62,187 bases of DNA from Phlegmacium glaucopus. Taxonomy: Eukaryota; Basidiomycota; Agaricomycetes; Agaricales; Cortinariaceae. The notes under the pieces are model-generated. The model was not told the origin of the DNA. It saw only the letters and a list, made by a program, of their open reading frames with translations, and made no database searches. This document shows, piece by piece, positions 11,766 to 22,200 of the stretch (position 1 is the stretch's first letter; each line of letters opens with the position of its first letter). The position numbers and the translations under genes were made by a program. The stretch spans positions 1 through 62,187 of the forward strand of contig MU130348.1 of assembly GCA_015039465.1 (NCBI GenBank), in the 5' to 3' direction.

Positions 11766-12426
11766 GGCGGCGCTCTGCCATTGGCTCATCGCTAGTGCCC
11801 TTCTCTGTCTACTGCTGTGTTCAGTTCTTCAAGTTCTTCGTCTGCATTGGAAATTTTCGGTTCTTCGCCCCGTAGCAACTGTAATAAACGTTCGATATGT
11901 TCGGAAATCTACGGTGTTCCACTGGCAGTCTGGGGGACCTACGAGGACTAAGTTGTGTCACTCTTTTTCTTATCTTGTATCTATCTTATCTCTTGTTGGC
12001 TCTTCAAGCTTCATTAGCCGGTTCTTATTTTTTATTCTGTTATCACCCATCTAGCTGGAAATTCCGAAATGGGCCAAGATGAATGAAAGAGTATGTAACA
12101 TTGATGTGGGATGATAGTCGAATGAATCGGCCCTTCCAAAGAGTCATCCGCCGAGTCAATTGAATGAAGGCTTGGAAGTTTCCCGCTCGGAACGACCAAA
12201 TTCCGTCTGTAGCAGAGATACCTGAGACCGCTGAACTTGAATGTGATTCTGTAGCCTATATGCTGCCATCGAATAAGCTGTAAACGGTCGGTGGACGTTG
12301 GTTGGATGCAGCCAATGTTGGACCTGGCAGGTTTGAACCGGCCGACTTATGTGTACTACTGCTCAGAACTTATTGGATCACTATCTTAGTTATGCTTAGC
12401 GATCCCAATATTCACTATCTCAGACG
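11766..12426. other. Intergenic, nothing recognised
   Basis: No ORF with coding character, RNA gene or transposon signature was recognised. A GGTTTGAACC string at about 12329 resembles a tRNA B box, but no cloverleaf or A box accompanies it. Confidence 0.5.
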
Positions 12427-12503
12427 ACAAACTTACTAGATGAAAGAATCCTTGACGACTAATTTCATGAAATTTCAGTTCGTCAACCTTTTAACCCGTG
12501 TAA
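12427..12503 (+). pseudogene. Fossil copy of the ABC transporter 5' end
   Basis: About 77 bp match the reverse complement of about 25694-25771, which is the leader and first codons of the ABC transporter. The shared string CAGACGACAAACTTACTAGA is followed by a near-identical leader, the ATG, and a diverged first dozen codons up to TTTAACCCG. Differences include CGG to CAG and CCAACCCA to TCAACC. Similarity then stops. No further ABC coding sequence follows, so this is a truncated duplicate and not a gene. Confidence 0.7.
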
Positions 12504-12639
12504 GGTAGGCGGATAGTCCGTAGTTCGATTTTCCGTCACAAGGTCAACTTACCTTAGGTAAACCAATTTATAATCAGACCGTGAATAGATAATGCCTGGT
12601 TTGTTTATGAGGCTCAACAACCAACTATATGATAGATAG

Positions 12640-14568
12640 ATCAACATAGTGTTCTTAAACTTGAAAGAAAGACGAAAAAACTCACGAGTGGGCCCGGAGG
12701 AAGGAGGTGATACCTCCTGGTCCCGTCGCACGTTGGTCCTTTCTGCCGACTGGTCGCTGTTGCCCCCTTGGTCTCATCTTGGTGGCGGCGGTTGTTCCTG
12801 TTGTTGCTGCGCCTCGCAAGCGCCTCATGTCGGTGTGGTTCCTCCAGTTCCATACGCATAGTCTGTTTATAAATAATCGTTAGTAGAGTAAAGAAAGTTG
12901 AAGAAAAAAGGGGACTTACCTCCGCGTATGCGCTAGCAGCCGGTTGCCGGCACTGTGCTTCTCGGTCCCTCGGCGGCGACGACGACTGGGAAGTCTTCCT
13001 GATATCTTATGAATGATCCTGACTCTAGAACGACGAATAGCTTCAAGAAGCCTTTCGAGGCACTTTTTTCTTGAATTAGATCAAAAAAGTCATCAAACTC
13101 CCCTGGGCCCTGAAAACCACTCCCATGAAAACCAAGTGTCTGGTTGCGGCCCATAGATCCTGACAAGCCTCACATTTGTAAGTGCCTCGACCTGTGACTT
13201 GAAGGACCATGACAGGAAGTGAATATCACTTGCCTCATTACACAGGTATTCTCCAACATGGTAGTGTCTCGACCTTGTCATATCCATATCGAAGTATGGC
13301 TAGTGATTATCCCAATCGAAAATGCGAATAATCTTGGGTAATGGATTGCGTCGCCGCGGAGGGGGTATATTCAGAGGCAGAAACCAAGGTACTGAAAAGT
13401 CAAACACCACAATTGAGTTCTCCATAGAAATAATAATGGGACTCACGAAGCCTCCACAAACAGCTTAAGAGAATCATATTTATCACCTTGTTCTCGACAG
13501 AGAGAAAACAAGCCATGGTTCATATGTCATTTCCGCAGCACAGTCGGTTTGGGTGATAACCACGTCTAGTCGGATTAAATATCCATAAAACCGAAGCTGT
13601 TAGCAGGGTTTTTGATGTGTGTTTAAGAATTGAAATAGCTCCACAACGCACTGCTTCAATTATTCGCTGGCGAATCATCGGTGGATCATCAATCCCAGTA
13701 AGAACTACATTGCATACCACTTTTCGACGCGCGACAATGGTGACAGCAATGCGAGGTAGCACCTGTCTAAAAAGAAAGGGTCTTGACTGCCGATATATAT
13801 TTGGATAGTCACAGGACATACCTGACGATGTTCAGATCATTAATAGTGGGTTGTTGCTCGATAATTCTTTTAGCCCCCCTTGCCTGAGTGGTAAGTAAAA
13901 AATGTAAGAGAGAGAGCATTTCGATAACAGAATGGTTTGAAACATACTAAGCATCTACAAATAGTTTTAGAGAACCATGAGGTCCAATATCAATTTTAAA
14001 ATGGCCGTAGAATTCCGCAGCTAGCCCACTACTTGGACCGCGATCTGGTTGATGTTCGCTGGTGGTCCGGATTCTGCCATCTGGAAGATAATAGTGGTAG
14101 TATTGGAGCTATGGAGACATCAGGTTCTTTATTATCAGAAACTCTGTACTAGTAGCGTTTTGAAACGAACCTCTTTCGCGATCTTATCCAGAATAATCTC
14201 AATACTTTTGGCACCAGCGACGTGCACGGTACATATAAACTTCTTCTCGTAACGAGAGAAAACAATTATCATAATGTGATCCATGTCCAGCGGCTGTCTG
14301 TCCCAGTGTGGTAATTCAGTATAGGGTTGGAACATGTAGACGACGCCTGGGTGACTGGGGAACATGGCAGGGACCCTAATAACCAATGACTTCTCGAGGA
14401 AAGAGCAGATTCAGCGGATAACGAACCTCCGATATGGAAATAATTTGGGTGAACCTGCACATTTTTGACAAAGATTGAACAAATCTTCAAAACCGAGGTA
14501 TGCGCTAGTGCCAATGCTCCGGGGAGAAGAATAGTAGCGGATGTCTGAATGACCGCGATGATAGTCAT
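12640..14568 (-). CDS. Unrecognised multi-exon gene with internal repeats (exon structure uncertain)
   Basis: Several stretches on the minus strand look coding and are joined by plausible GT-AG introns. They are a start near 14568 (MTIIAVIQTSATILL); 14380-14160 (ending in KFICTVHVAGAKSIEIILD); 14060-13955 (DGRIRTTSEH to SLKLFVDA); 13800-13540 (KVVCNVVLTGIDDPPMIRQR); 13480-13150 (DSLKLFVEAS, then MENSIVVFDF); and 13080-12930 (FLKLFVVLES, then PVVVAAEGP). Two motifs recur. (S/F)LKLFV(D/E/V) appears at about 13985-13949, 13480-13445 and 13056-13020. A segment of about 25 residues of the type KxxCxVxxxGxxxxxxxxxxxI appears at least twice. A protein of tandem diverged modules is therefore plausible. 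I do not recognise the family. A stop after IFDWDNH (about 13303) suggests an unseen intron or decay. Confidence 0.35.
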
Positions 14569-14905
14569 GTTCCCAGAGCTTCAAGTAGCTTTAAAACATT
14601 GCACAAGGATGAGCGAGCACGTGTAAACACATACTGTTGCAACCAGCGCCTGCTGGAGTAGGTAAAGATCCTTAATACCCGTGACATCTACAGACTACAG
14701 TACATATTGTACCGAGAGCGACGAGAACTTTGGGTAGCGGCTGTCTTTCCATAGAGATTACAGGTGTTGGGTGGTTAGTAAAGTTACGGTTACTGTAAGG
14801 TTAACTGTTCTGCAACCGGTGACTTTCTCATGATGGAACTTCAGGTTGAGCAAAATTAGTGATTGAGTCAGATTGCAGGTGCCGCGATCGTGAAGATGAT
14901 GTCAG
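14569..14905. other. Intergenic, nothing recognised
   Basis: Short gap between the minus-strand repeat gene and the plus-strand Crinkler-like fragment. A divergent promoter would lie here, but no motif stands out. Confidence 0.5.
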
Positions 14906-14923
14906 TAAATAAAGATCAATAAC

Positions 14924-15465
14924 GTGTTCATTTTATGTTATGTGAGCGGTGATGATTCTCATCGAACATTTATAGTCAAAATCAACGAAGATGAAACCGT
15001 TGGCACCCTCAAAGAATATATCAAGGAGAAAAAGAGACCCAAATTTGATGACATTCCTGCCGACTTGCTTGACCTATGGAATAAGCCTGTTTCCAGCAAT
15101 CGAGACCTCAAAAAGAACGTTGAGGCGCTCAATCTAGTTGACGACGACTCGTTGTGCCCTCATGAGATTCTCTCCAACGTTTTCCCGTCTGGGCTGGAGA
15201 AAAGGACTGTACATGTTATTATAAACCGTCCTGGTTAGTTTTCATACGCTATTCGCATAATCAACTCCTCACGACTTCAACAGTTATACCCAAGCCACAA
15301 CTCCCTGAGCTCAATTGTTTGGTTTCTGATGATGATCGCAGTCACATCTTCAAAATCGAAATTCTGGATACCAAGACCGTCAGTGACCTCAGGGAATCCA
15401 TCAAGGAGAAAGAGAGGCCTGCGTTTGACTGGCGGATGGACCATGGTTACGAGTCCTATTTATAG
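14924..15465 (+). pseudogene. Crinkler-type N-terminal domain, two tandem copies (degenerate)
   Basis: The first copy (about 14924-15233) reads VSGDDSHRTFIVKI, DETVGTLKEYIKEKKRP, PADLLDLWNKPV and SLCPHEILSNVFP. This is the ubiquitin-like header typical of Crinkler (CRN) proteins of fungi and oomycetes. A 50-bp intron (15234-15283) leads to a second header (LNCLVSDDDRSHIFKI, TVSDLRESIKEKERPAFD) that stops at a TAG ending at 15465. No in-frame ATG precedes the first copy: the open frame begins after a TAA at 14906-14908 and its first usable codon is GTG. The start is therefore lost or lies in an unseen exon. Tandem headers with a truncated second copy suggest an internal duplication. In fungi such proteins are thought to act in competition or effector roles, but this copy looks non-functional. 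Confidence 0.65.
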
Positions 15466-15778
15466 GACTCGTTCTTTTATGGAGCGGTCTCCACCAGGAT
15501 TTTGTTGACGCTTAATGCGCCGGCAAACGCCGTGTTCTATTTTTAGTAACACCGCGGTCATAGGCATTCCTTCCCTCATCTTTTTCCGAACTTCAACAAC
15601 CATTACGCTAACCGCTGCCATAATTTATCAAGAATAAATATAATAGGAATTCTTAGTGCATGAGTGCGTCCTCATTTTCTTCAAGATGAGTTTATTGTTT
15701 ATAAACTGGCATTCAACAACAAACCACCTAGAATGGCTGCTTAGTAAAAAAACGAACCACTTATGGAGGGACTCGTAA

Positions 15779-16189
15779 ATGCCATGCAAGCAATGGCCCT
15801 CAGGCTATGTTGTCATGGATGCTGTCAGTGAAGGCTATTGCGAATTTGAGGTTGCGTTTGAGTCTCCTACTCTTCAAGTTACTCCTACTCCAGACCTTTT
15901 CAGGCAGATGAGAGAGAAGTTGGCTGTATTTCACGAAGTAGGCTATGTTCATGGCGACATTCGCGATATCAACGTAATGGTAGAGAAAGATGGATCGGGA
16001 TTCATGTTCCTGGACTTCGATTGGGCTGGGAAGCATGGAGAAGCAAGATATCCGATGAATGTCTATACAGGACCCGATCTCTGGCGTCCCGAAGGAGCAT
16101 ATGATGGAGAGCTGATAACAGCAGAGCACGATTCACAAATGTTGGCTGCCTTGTTCCGACAATATGATCAATATGGATCCAATTATTAG
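15779..16189 (+). pseudogene. Kinase-like C-terminal domain, probably the tail of the Crinkler-like gene
   Basis: The open frame contains a kinase-fold catalytic loop, HGDIRDINVMV, followed by LDFDWAGKHG, which corresponds to the DFG region. TGPDLWRPEGAYDG and a helix ending in MLAALF complete it. Only about the last 130 residues of a kinase-like lobe remain; the N-lobe (Gly loop, Lys) is not seen. Kinase-like C-terminal modules of this kind commonly follow Crinkler headers in basidiomycetes. The header fragments lie 310 bp upstream on the same strand. The two are most likely parts of one decayed gene with its middle deleted. An independent small protein starting at the ATG at 15779 is possible but less likely. 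Confidence 0.55.
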
Positions 16190-16732
16190 CTAGAAACCAT
16201 TACAGTAGTCTTTTTTTATAAAGCGTGAAATAATACTCTGATTGCGCATTCTTTGGATTTATCAGGATTGTGGCCTATACAGTTGAGTCCGTGAAGGAAT
16301 GAAAAGAGATGTTTCAAACGTTGGATTAGGACATGCATGCCTGCGACTGGGGACCTTGTGTAGCGGTTTGCATACTAGATATTCGCATGTAAGTTAATTG
16401 CTCTTATAGAAAGTACGATTCAACCTTGCAGAAACCTGTCTCAACGACTGAAGGGAAAAGGTTCAAGTGGCTGACTTAGGACTGGAATTAAAATTAATTG
16501 TTGTTTAGAATGCTTCCTATGTAGGTCTTTTATACATATACTGTGTATGTGTACAGAAAAAATAAACGCTTCTACGATATTCTACTCTGGAGATGAGTCA
16601 CCAGATAGTATTTCAAGCTTTCCAGCTTCATACCAAGATAATACATGGATATCAGGGTTCCAGGATTTAGAAGCCATTTAGGACACTGGCTTATATGATC
16701 TCAACAATGAGAACCAGACTCATCACCAACCC
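16190..16732. other. Intergenic, nothing recognised
   Basis: AT-rich spacer between the convergent kinase-like fragment and the F-box gene. No coding or RNA feature seen. Confidence 0.5.
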
Positions 16733-17536
16733 TCACTGCTCAGCTGATAGAAAGCCTTGGTCTATCGCTAACCTTTCCAACTGTTGAGCGATATCCCAAA
16801 TCCTCCAACGATTCCATATGCTCAAGCTCTTGCTGCATTCCCTACAATAAAGGAACCAAGGTATTTTGACGTGGAATTCTTCTTTACATATCCCACCTTT
16901 AGACCATTCCGCATCCCACCAATCAACTTCTTCCCTTCCGTGCTTCCTGTCTCGGAGTTCGAATGGGCCCGCCGGTAGAAGATGACGTTCGCATGTAATA
17001 ATCTGCTGGTAGGCTATCATATTGGCATGAGGTAGAATTTGACTTCGAAGTCCTCTGTTGGTGCATAGCACCATGTGAGTATATTTGACTGGTAGCCATT
17101 GACAAATGAGGATAAGTATATCAAGAGGGAGAGCGTCGAACGCTGATGATCTGTGGGGATTCATTCCGACGCTGCTGTGTCCCGATACCACTAATAATGG
17201 ACTCGCAGCCAGCGTTTCTGCAATAGGGAACCTGTAACAACAAGCGTCAGTTCATTGCGCTCATAATGTCACCACGAGTACCAACCTGTCCGGTCTGACG
17301 AAAACCCACATGTTTCCACGTCCTCGCCATGCATCATACAAAATCTCCTCCTCGGTTTTTCCTTTTTGTGTCAACATAAGCCGCCAGTCCTTTATTTGGT
17401 CATCAACATTTCTGATACCCGATAGTCCCAACCAGTCGGCGTGTCGCCCATGAATGCCCGCGACCGGCCCATAATCAATATCGTCAATCAAACCGTCATA
17501 GAGTTTTTTGGGATGAAATGCGAGCTGGTAAATCAT
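16733..17536 (-). CDS. F-box domain protein
   Basis: Two exons, 17536-17286 and 17231-16733, join in phase 2 to give exactly 250 codons including the stop. The N-terminal part (FHPKKLYDGL, DIDYGPVAGIHGRHADWLGL, DAWRGRGNMWVFVRPDR) is a conserved block that I recall in agaric F-box proteins. It precedes an F-box-like helix pair (AFDALPLDILILICQWLP, VLCTNRGLRSQIL). The rest (GPFEL, EEVDWWDAEWSKGG, LERLAIDQGFL) is conserved but of unknown function. F-box proteins normally bring substrates to SCF ubiquitin ligases through Skp1, and no substrate can be inferred here. An open frame continues upstream to 17899 but belongs to the neighbouring gene's exons in another frame, so the ATG at 17536 is preferred. 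No lesions seen. Confidence 0.75.
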
Positions 17537-17613
17537 GTGGGGCTTCAACCTTGGAGACGCCTGCTTCAGGATGAGATACGCGGTGTACATAATTATACAT
17601 GTACTGCCATAGC

Positions 17614-18380
17614 TCAGATTGAAAATGTAGTTTTCGTTTTGAAAGTTTCCAAGGTCTGCGCGGACTGCTGGAATGACGTTAAAAACTTCCATGATGTTGG
17701 ATTCCATAATTTCCTCAGAGCCTGGTAGTTTTATGAAAAGTTTAAAATTGTACCAATATGGAAAAATGTGGTCGAGACGCACGAGGACAATCGAATGTAT
17801 CCAGAAAGACAGCTGTCCCATTCTCATGACGCTTGTAAGGGCAAAGGAGGACAAAATTCGAAGATGAATCAACGTCTTCTTGTGAATAAAGCAGACCATT
17901 CAATATGATGTTGGACAACTTGTGTGGTGGCTTGGGCAAACTATAGTCAGAGGGAGATACTTCGGGATTGTATATATCGTCATCGCATTCATTATTGTTC
18001 CTTTGGGCATCATCTGTTACCTACTACTTAGCTTTTAGATGTTCCAGGGCTTCAGCACGCTTCGTACCTTCGGCGTCGCCTTCATTTTTATTGCAACTCT
18101 CATCCTCACGCAAGGTTAGATTTACACCTGGAACCTCTTCCGGGTTCAAGTTGTCGTCATCACCACAGACGCAAGCCCAATCCTCGGTAACAGCGTCACG
18201 AAACTACATTTAAATAGAATATTTTCAGTTCGTTGAAAGGCCAAAGAAGAAAAAAAAAGCAACCTCGCGTCGTTTATGGAAGTACACGCCGCCGGAAACC
18301 TATGATGTTTGCGAATTTAACAAAAGTTTGAAGTGAGCTGAATGCATGAGATTTTATACCAAGCAGAAGAAGTCAGGCAT
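17614..18380 (-). CDS. Conserved hypothetical protein (about 175 aa)
   Basis: Five short exons splice cleanly: 18380-18360, 18299-18264, 18203-18028, 17940-17754 and 17721-17614. They total 528 nt with every phase matching. The product starts MPDFFCLVSGGVYFHKRREF, has an acidic middle, then KPPHKLSNIILNGLLY, FVLLCPYKRHENGTAVFLD and ALRKLWNPTSWKFLTSFQQ. I recognise the general look of an agaric-specific family but cannot name it. The fourth intron (18027-17941) is needed to skip two TAG codons at 18022-18027, and it has good borders (GTAGTAG to CTATAG). The gene ends 78 bp before the F-box gene start on the same strand. Confidence 0.6.
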
Positions 18381-19261
18381 CAAGGTCTAAATATATTGGC
18401 GACTATCTCTTCTGAGGGTTGAGATCTGTTAATGAAGTTCAAAAGGACAGAGAGGATCTCAGCAACGGCGATTACACACGTGCGAATTTGATCAAAACGT
18501 GCACCTTCCAAAGATGCAACTTCCAACGTCCATATCTCCACAACGAACTCTCTGAATATTATGATTTTATATGTGTTGTAATCGTCTCATTTAACTCTCT
18601 TTCGCCCCAGTATTTTTACCACGAAAAAAAATAAGTTTTGACCTTCTGGCAGTTAGTATCTGGACTCTGCTACTACGAATATTGAGAAATCGGGCATTAT
18701 GAAGTTGGATAACAGTCAAAATACATGTACCAGAGTGTGCCCCATAGAAAAAATGAAAGAAATCTGCCGTGAAACGACATAAGAGAGCGTCAGTGGCTGC
18801 GTCACAGGGTCTCATATGGGACGGGGTCATTTCATGGCGCCAAGATAAGCGCTTATCGATATCTTGCATTGGCTTTCACCTTTGCTTGGTGTTGAGCTCT
18901 CCAGACCTCTCGAAACCGAGTGTATGTTGTTAAGCTGAGCATCAATTCCGTTCAAGCACCGACGCCGAAACCGAACATACATTTCCAGAATCAATACCTT
19001 CCCTTCATACGTTGTTGCTGCATAAATAATATTATTTATATTCGCATAGCGGATGTCCACAGTGCAAGATAGAATCATTGATAACAGGCTTACGCTGGAC
19101 CCTGACACACAGTCTGCAAGGCATCAATCGCTTTGGCAGAACACAAATAAGAGTCATCAAGTGGCATCTCTGAAATGTCGAAAAAGTCTACATGTTCTAG
19201 TAAGAAAGTAAAGAAGTTTCGCCAGCGTAGGCGAAAACGCAGCTTCAGTTCGAGGGAACGT
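18381..19261. other. Intergenic, nothing recognised
   Basis: Lies between the 3' end of the ABC transporter gene and the start of the small conserved gene. Some open frames exist but show no coding character. It should hold the ABC gene's 3' UTR. Confidence 0.5.
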
Positions 19262-22200
19262 TCAGACCCGAACTTCATGCTCTGATCGTATCCTCACGAT
19301 ATCCGCCCTTTGTAAATTGGCTTCGTCACATAACGACCGGAAAATAGAGTCCGTTTTGTCGAACAAATTTAAAACGGTGTCGAACTCGGCAACCTTGCCT
19401 CCATCCATGACGATTACACGATCGTAATAAGCTGAAAGAAGTAATCCAAAGTCAGTACCATCAAGGAAAAACAAAGATAGCACAAGGTACGTACCTATAG
19501 TATTCAATCTATGAGCGATGCATAATAAAGTTGAGGACGCAAATTCTGTTTGAATTGTGCGCTGAAGCTTGGCATCAGTCTCCACATCCACATTACTTGT
19601 GGCTTCGTCCTATCACCAAAAAAAATGAGTACGTTGGAAAAGTAGCCTTAGTGAACACCACTGGGACATACCAAAATAATGATTCGGCTGTTTTTAACAA
19701 GGGCACGACATAAAGCGAGGAGTTGCTTCTCCCCAGCACTGAAATTGGCTCCTGCAAGAGAGTTTAGACACAAGCCGATGCCAGAAAGGAATTAGCTAAC
19801 CATCGTCTCCAACAATAGAATCCAGACTGAATTTCGCCTCAGCAGCTGGGTCAGGAGGTCCATCTTTCGGAAGCAGCCAGGATCGTTGAAGAGATGATAT
19901 CAGTTCGGCATCTGTGCGTAATCCTTGTGGATCTCTATAGACAATCAATTGAATGTGATGATAAACAAAAGGGAAGACCAAGGCTCTTACAAATTGTCAC
20001 GTAGCGTCCCAAGGAACAATGTACTGTCTTGAGGTACAAGGGCAAGTCCTCTACGCAGAACATCCAAGCCAACTGATTGAACGTCATAACCGTCGATCTC
20101 GATCTTTCCTCTTTCAAGGTTGACCATACTAAAGACGAGAAAAACGAATAAATGAGCAAGGCACAGAAAAAAAGTGAGGGTAACACACCGAAATATAGCT
20201 TGTAAAAGAGAACTTTTCCCTGCACCGGTTCGCCCCACAATGCCAACCTGATAAAATCATTTGAGTATATCTAATCGAGAAATCTCTCATTTCAAACGCA
20301 CTTTCTCTCCTGGGTTGACTTCAAAGCTGACATCTTTCAGCACCAATGGCAATCCTTCGCGATATGCCATTGCTACATTAGTAAAAGTGATCTTTCCCTT
20401 CATTGGCCATGTCGGGGGAGGATCATTCGGTGTAGTAACATCGCCTTCAGCAGGCAGTTCTGTATAATGCAAGACTCGCTCAACAGCGTTCATGTTCTGT
20501 TCATTCTGTGCAAATTGAGCGATCATCTCGGCTATTAACAAAAGTATAAGTGACATCGAAGAGGTTTGGAATACTGGAAAAAACTTACAAAATATCTGAG
20601 TAACTGGGGTAAACAAGTCAGTTATGAATTACCACTCTGATAAACATAATGGTACTTACTGCTCAAAGTATATGATAACACAACACCTATTTTTGCTGGG
20701 TCGACGGTGTGGCGGAATCCGGCTGCAAAGAGGGCGATTCCGAGGATAAGCGTGTTCCCGAACAAGTCCAACCGCAAAGTTAACCACCGTTGAATAGATA
20801 TGGTCATATAGTAGGCTCTGTTTTCGAGATCTAGCCCCCTCTCTGCATCTTTAACGGCTCGATCCTAACGGCCGAGGTTCAGAACAAAAGAAGACAACAT
20901 ACTAAAAAAATTATGAAAATGTTCACCTGTTCACGGTATGCTCGGATAGTAGCAAGGCCCGTCTGGGTTTCTAGTTATGGTCAGGCGATATTTTTCATAG
21001 AATAAGAACTTGGAACTTGCCTGAAAACGAAGCATATAGGATCGATCGCATGAGGGAGTCGATCCGTTTCGTCTCGACAGAGGACCGGCGGTAATACATT
21101 GCGACCAAATAGTAAAGTACAGCCATCGGGGCAAAGATAATTCCCAGCAAAGGGAAAGTATAGAAAACTAGCGCAACCGTTCCCAGGACTGAGCTGAAGG
21201 TTAACATGAACTACATGATAGAAAAAAAATTGAACGTGGTTCTTGTTGATTCAAGTTTTTTTTTTAAAAAAAATACGTACCTGAAACAAAGTCAAAAACA
21301 CCTCGTTATCAAGGGTATCTTGGTCCTTGGACAATCTAGAGAGTATTCTGCCTATAAGACATTATTAATGCAGACTCAATAAATAGAGAAGAGGGGCACA
21401 AACCCAAAGGAGTCGTATCAAAGAATGAAGTAGGAGATCGAAGAACTGCATTCAAGGCAGTCCGAAAGAGATTTAAGCTGGCAATCAAGGCCATGATCCT
21501 GAATGTCAATGTCAGCTTTTATTTCCATCATACAAAACAACCAAGAGGCGAACTTACGCAAACGAAGCACTGAATAAAAAAGCAAAGATGGCCTGAGCTA
21601 CGCCTAATATATATATATAGCATTAGCTATTTCAGAACGAAAAAAAGAAGAAGCGATCCTTACCCAACGAGGCATAAATAGCCATATAACCTCCCTGCGT
21701 AAGTCCCGGTATGCTACGCGACGTCCAAAACCCAAGGAACAAATTATTACCAACTGAATCAAAGATGAGTAAGCTGCCTCGATCGAAAGCAAAAACTTGT
21801 GATTTAAAACATACCTTGAGCTACTTGAGTCATCGTCATCAAGAAGAGAATGAACGGCGCCCATGCGAGAGTGCCAGCAAACCGCAAGTATCTATAATAA
21901 GTGCCCCAAGTCACAGCACCAGTGTTACGTTCTTCGATTTGCATCAACGCAGCATCGGCTTTCTTAGGTCCAACTTCGTCATCCAACTTAAGATCTTTCT
22001 TATCCTTGCCCTTGCGTCGATCGCCAAGAGGTTGTTCCAGTCCAATTTCTAGGGTTCCATGTTCTTCCATGAGATGTGCAAAAACGACACTGTTCGCCAT
22101 CAAATCCTAATGAAGGAAGGGGGCCATTGGTAAATTAGCCAAATTTGCTCAATACTATCGATATTTGAACAATTGAAAGAGGGAAAGCTAACCTCGTATG

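Noticed and set aside
12320..12345. tRNA-like B box (GGTTTGAACC)
   Set aside because: No A box, acceptor stem or cloverleaf could be formed around it.
17536..17899. N-terminal extension of the F-box protein to 17899
   Set aside because: That DNA is used in another frame by exons of the neighbouring conserved gene (17940-17754 and 17721-17614), and family similarity starts at 17536.
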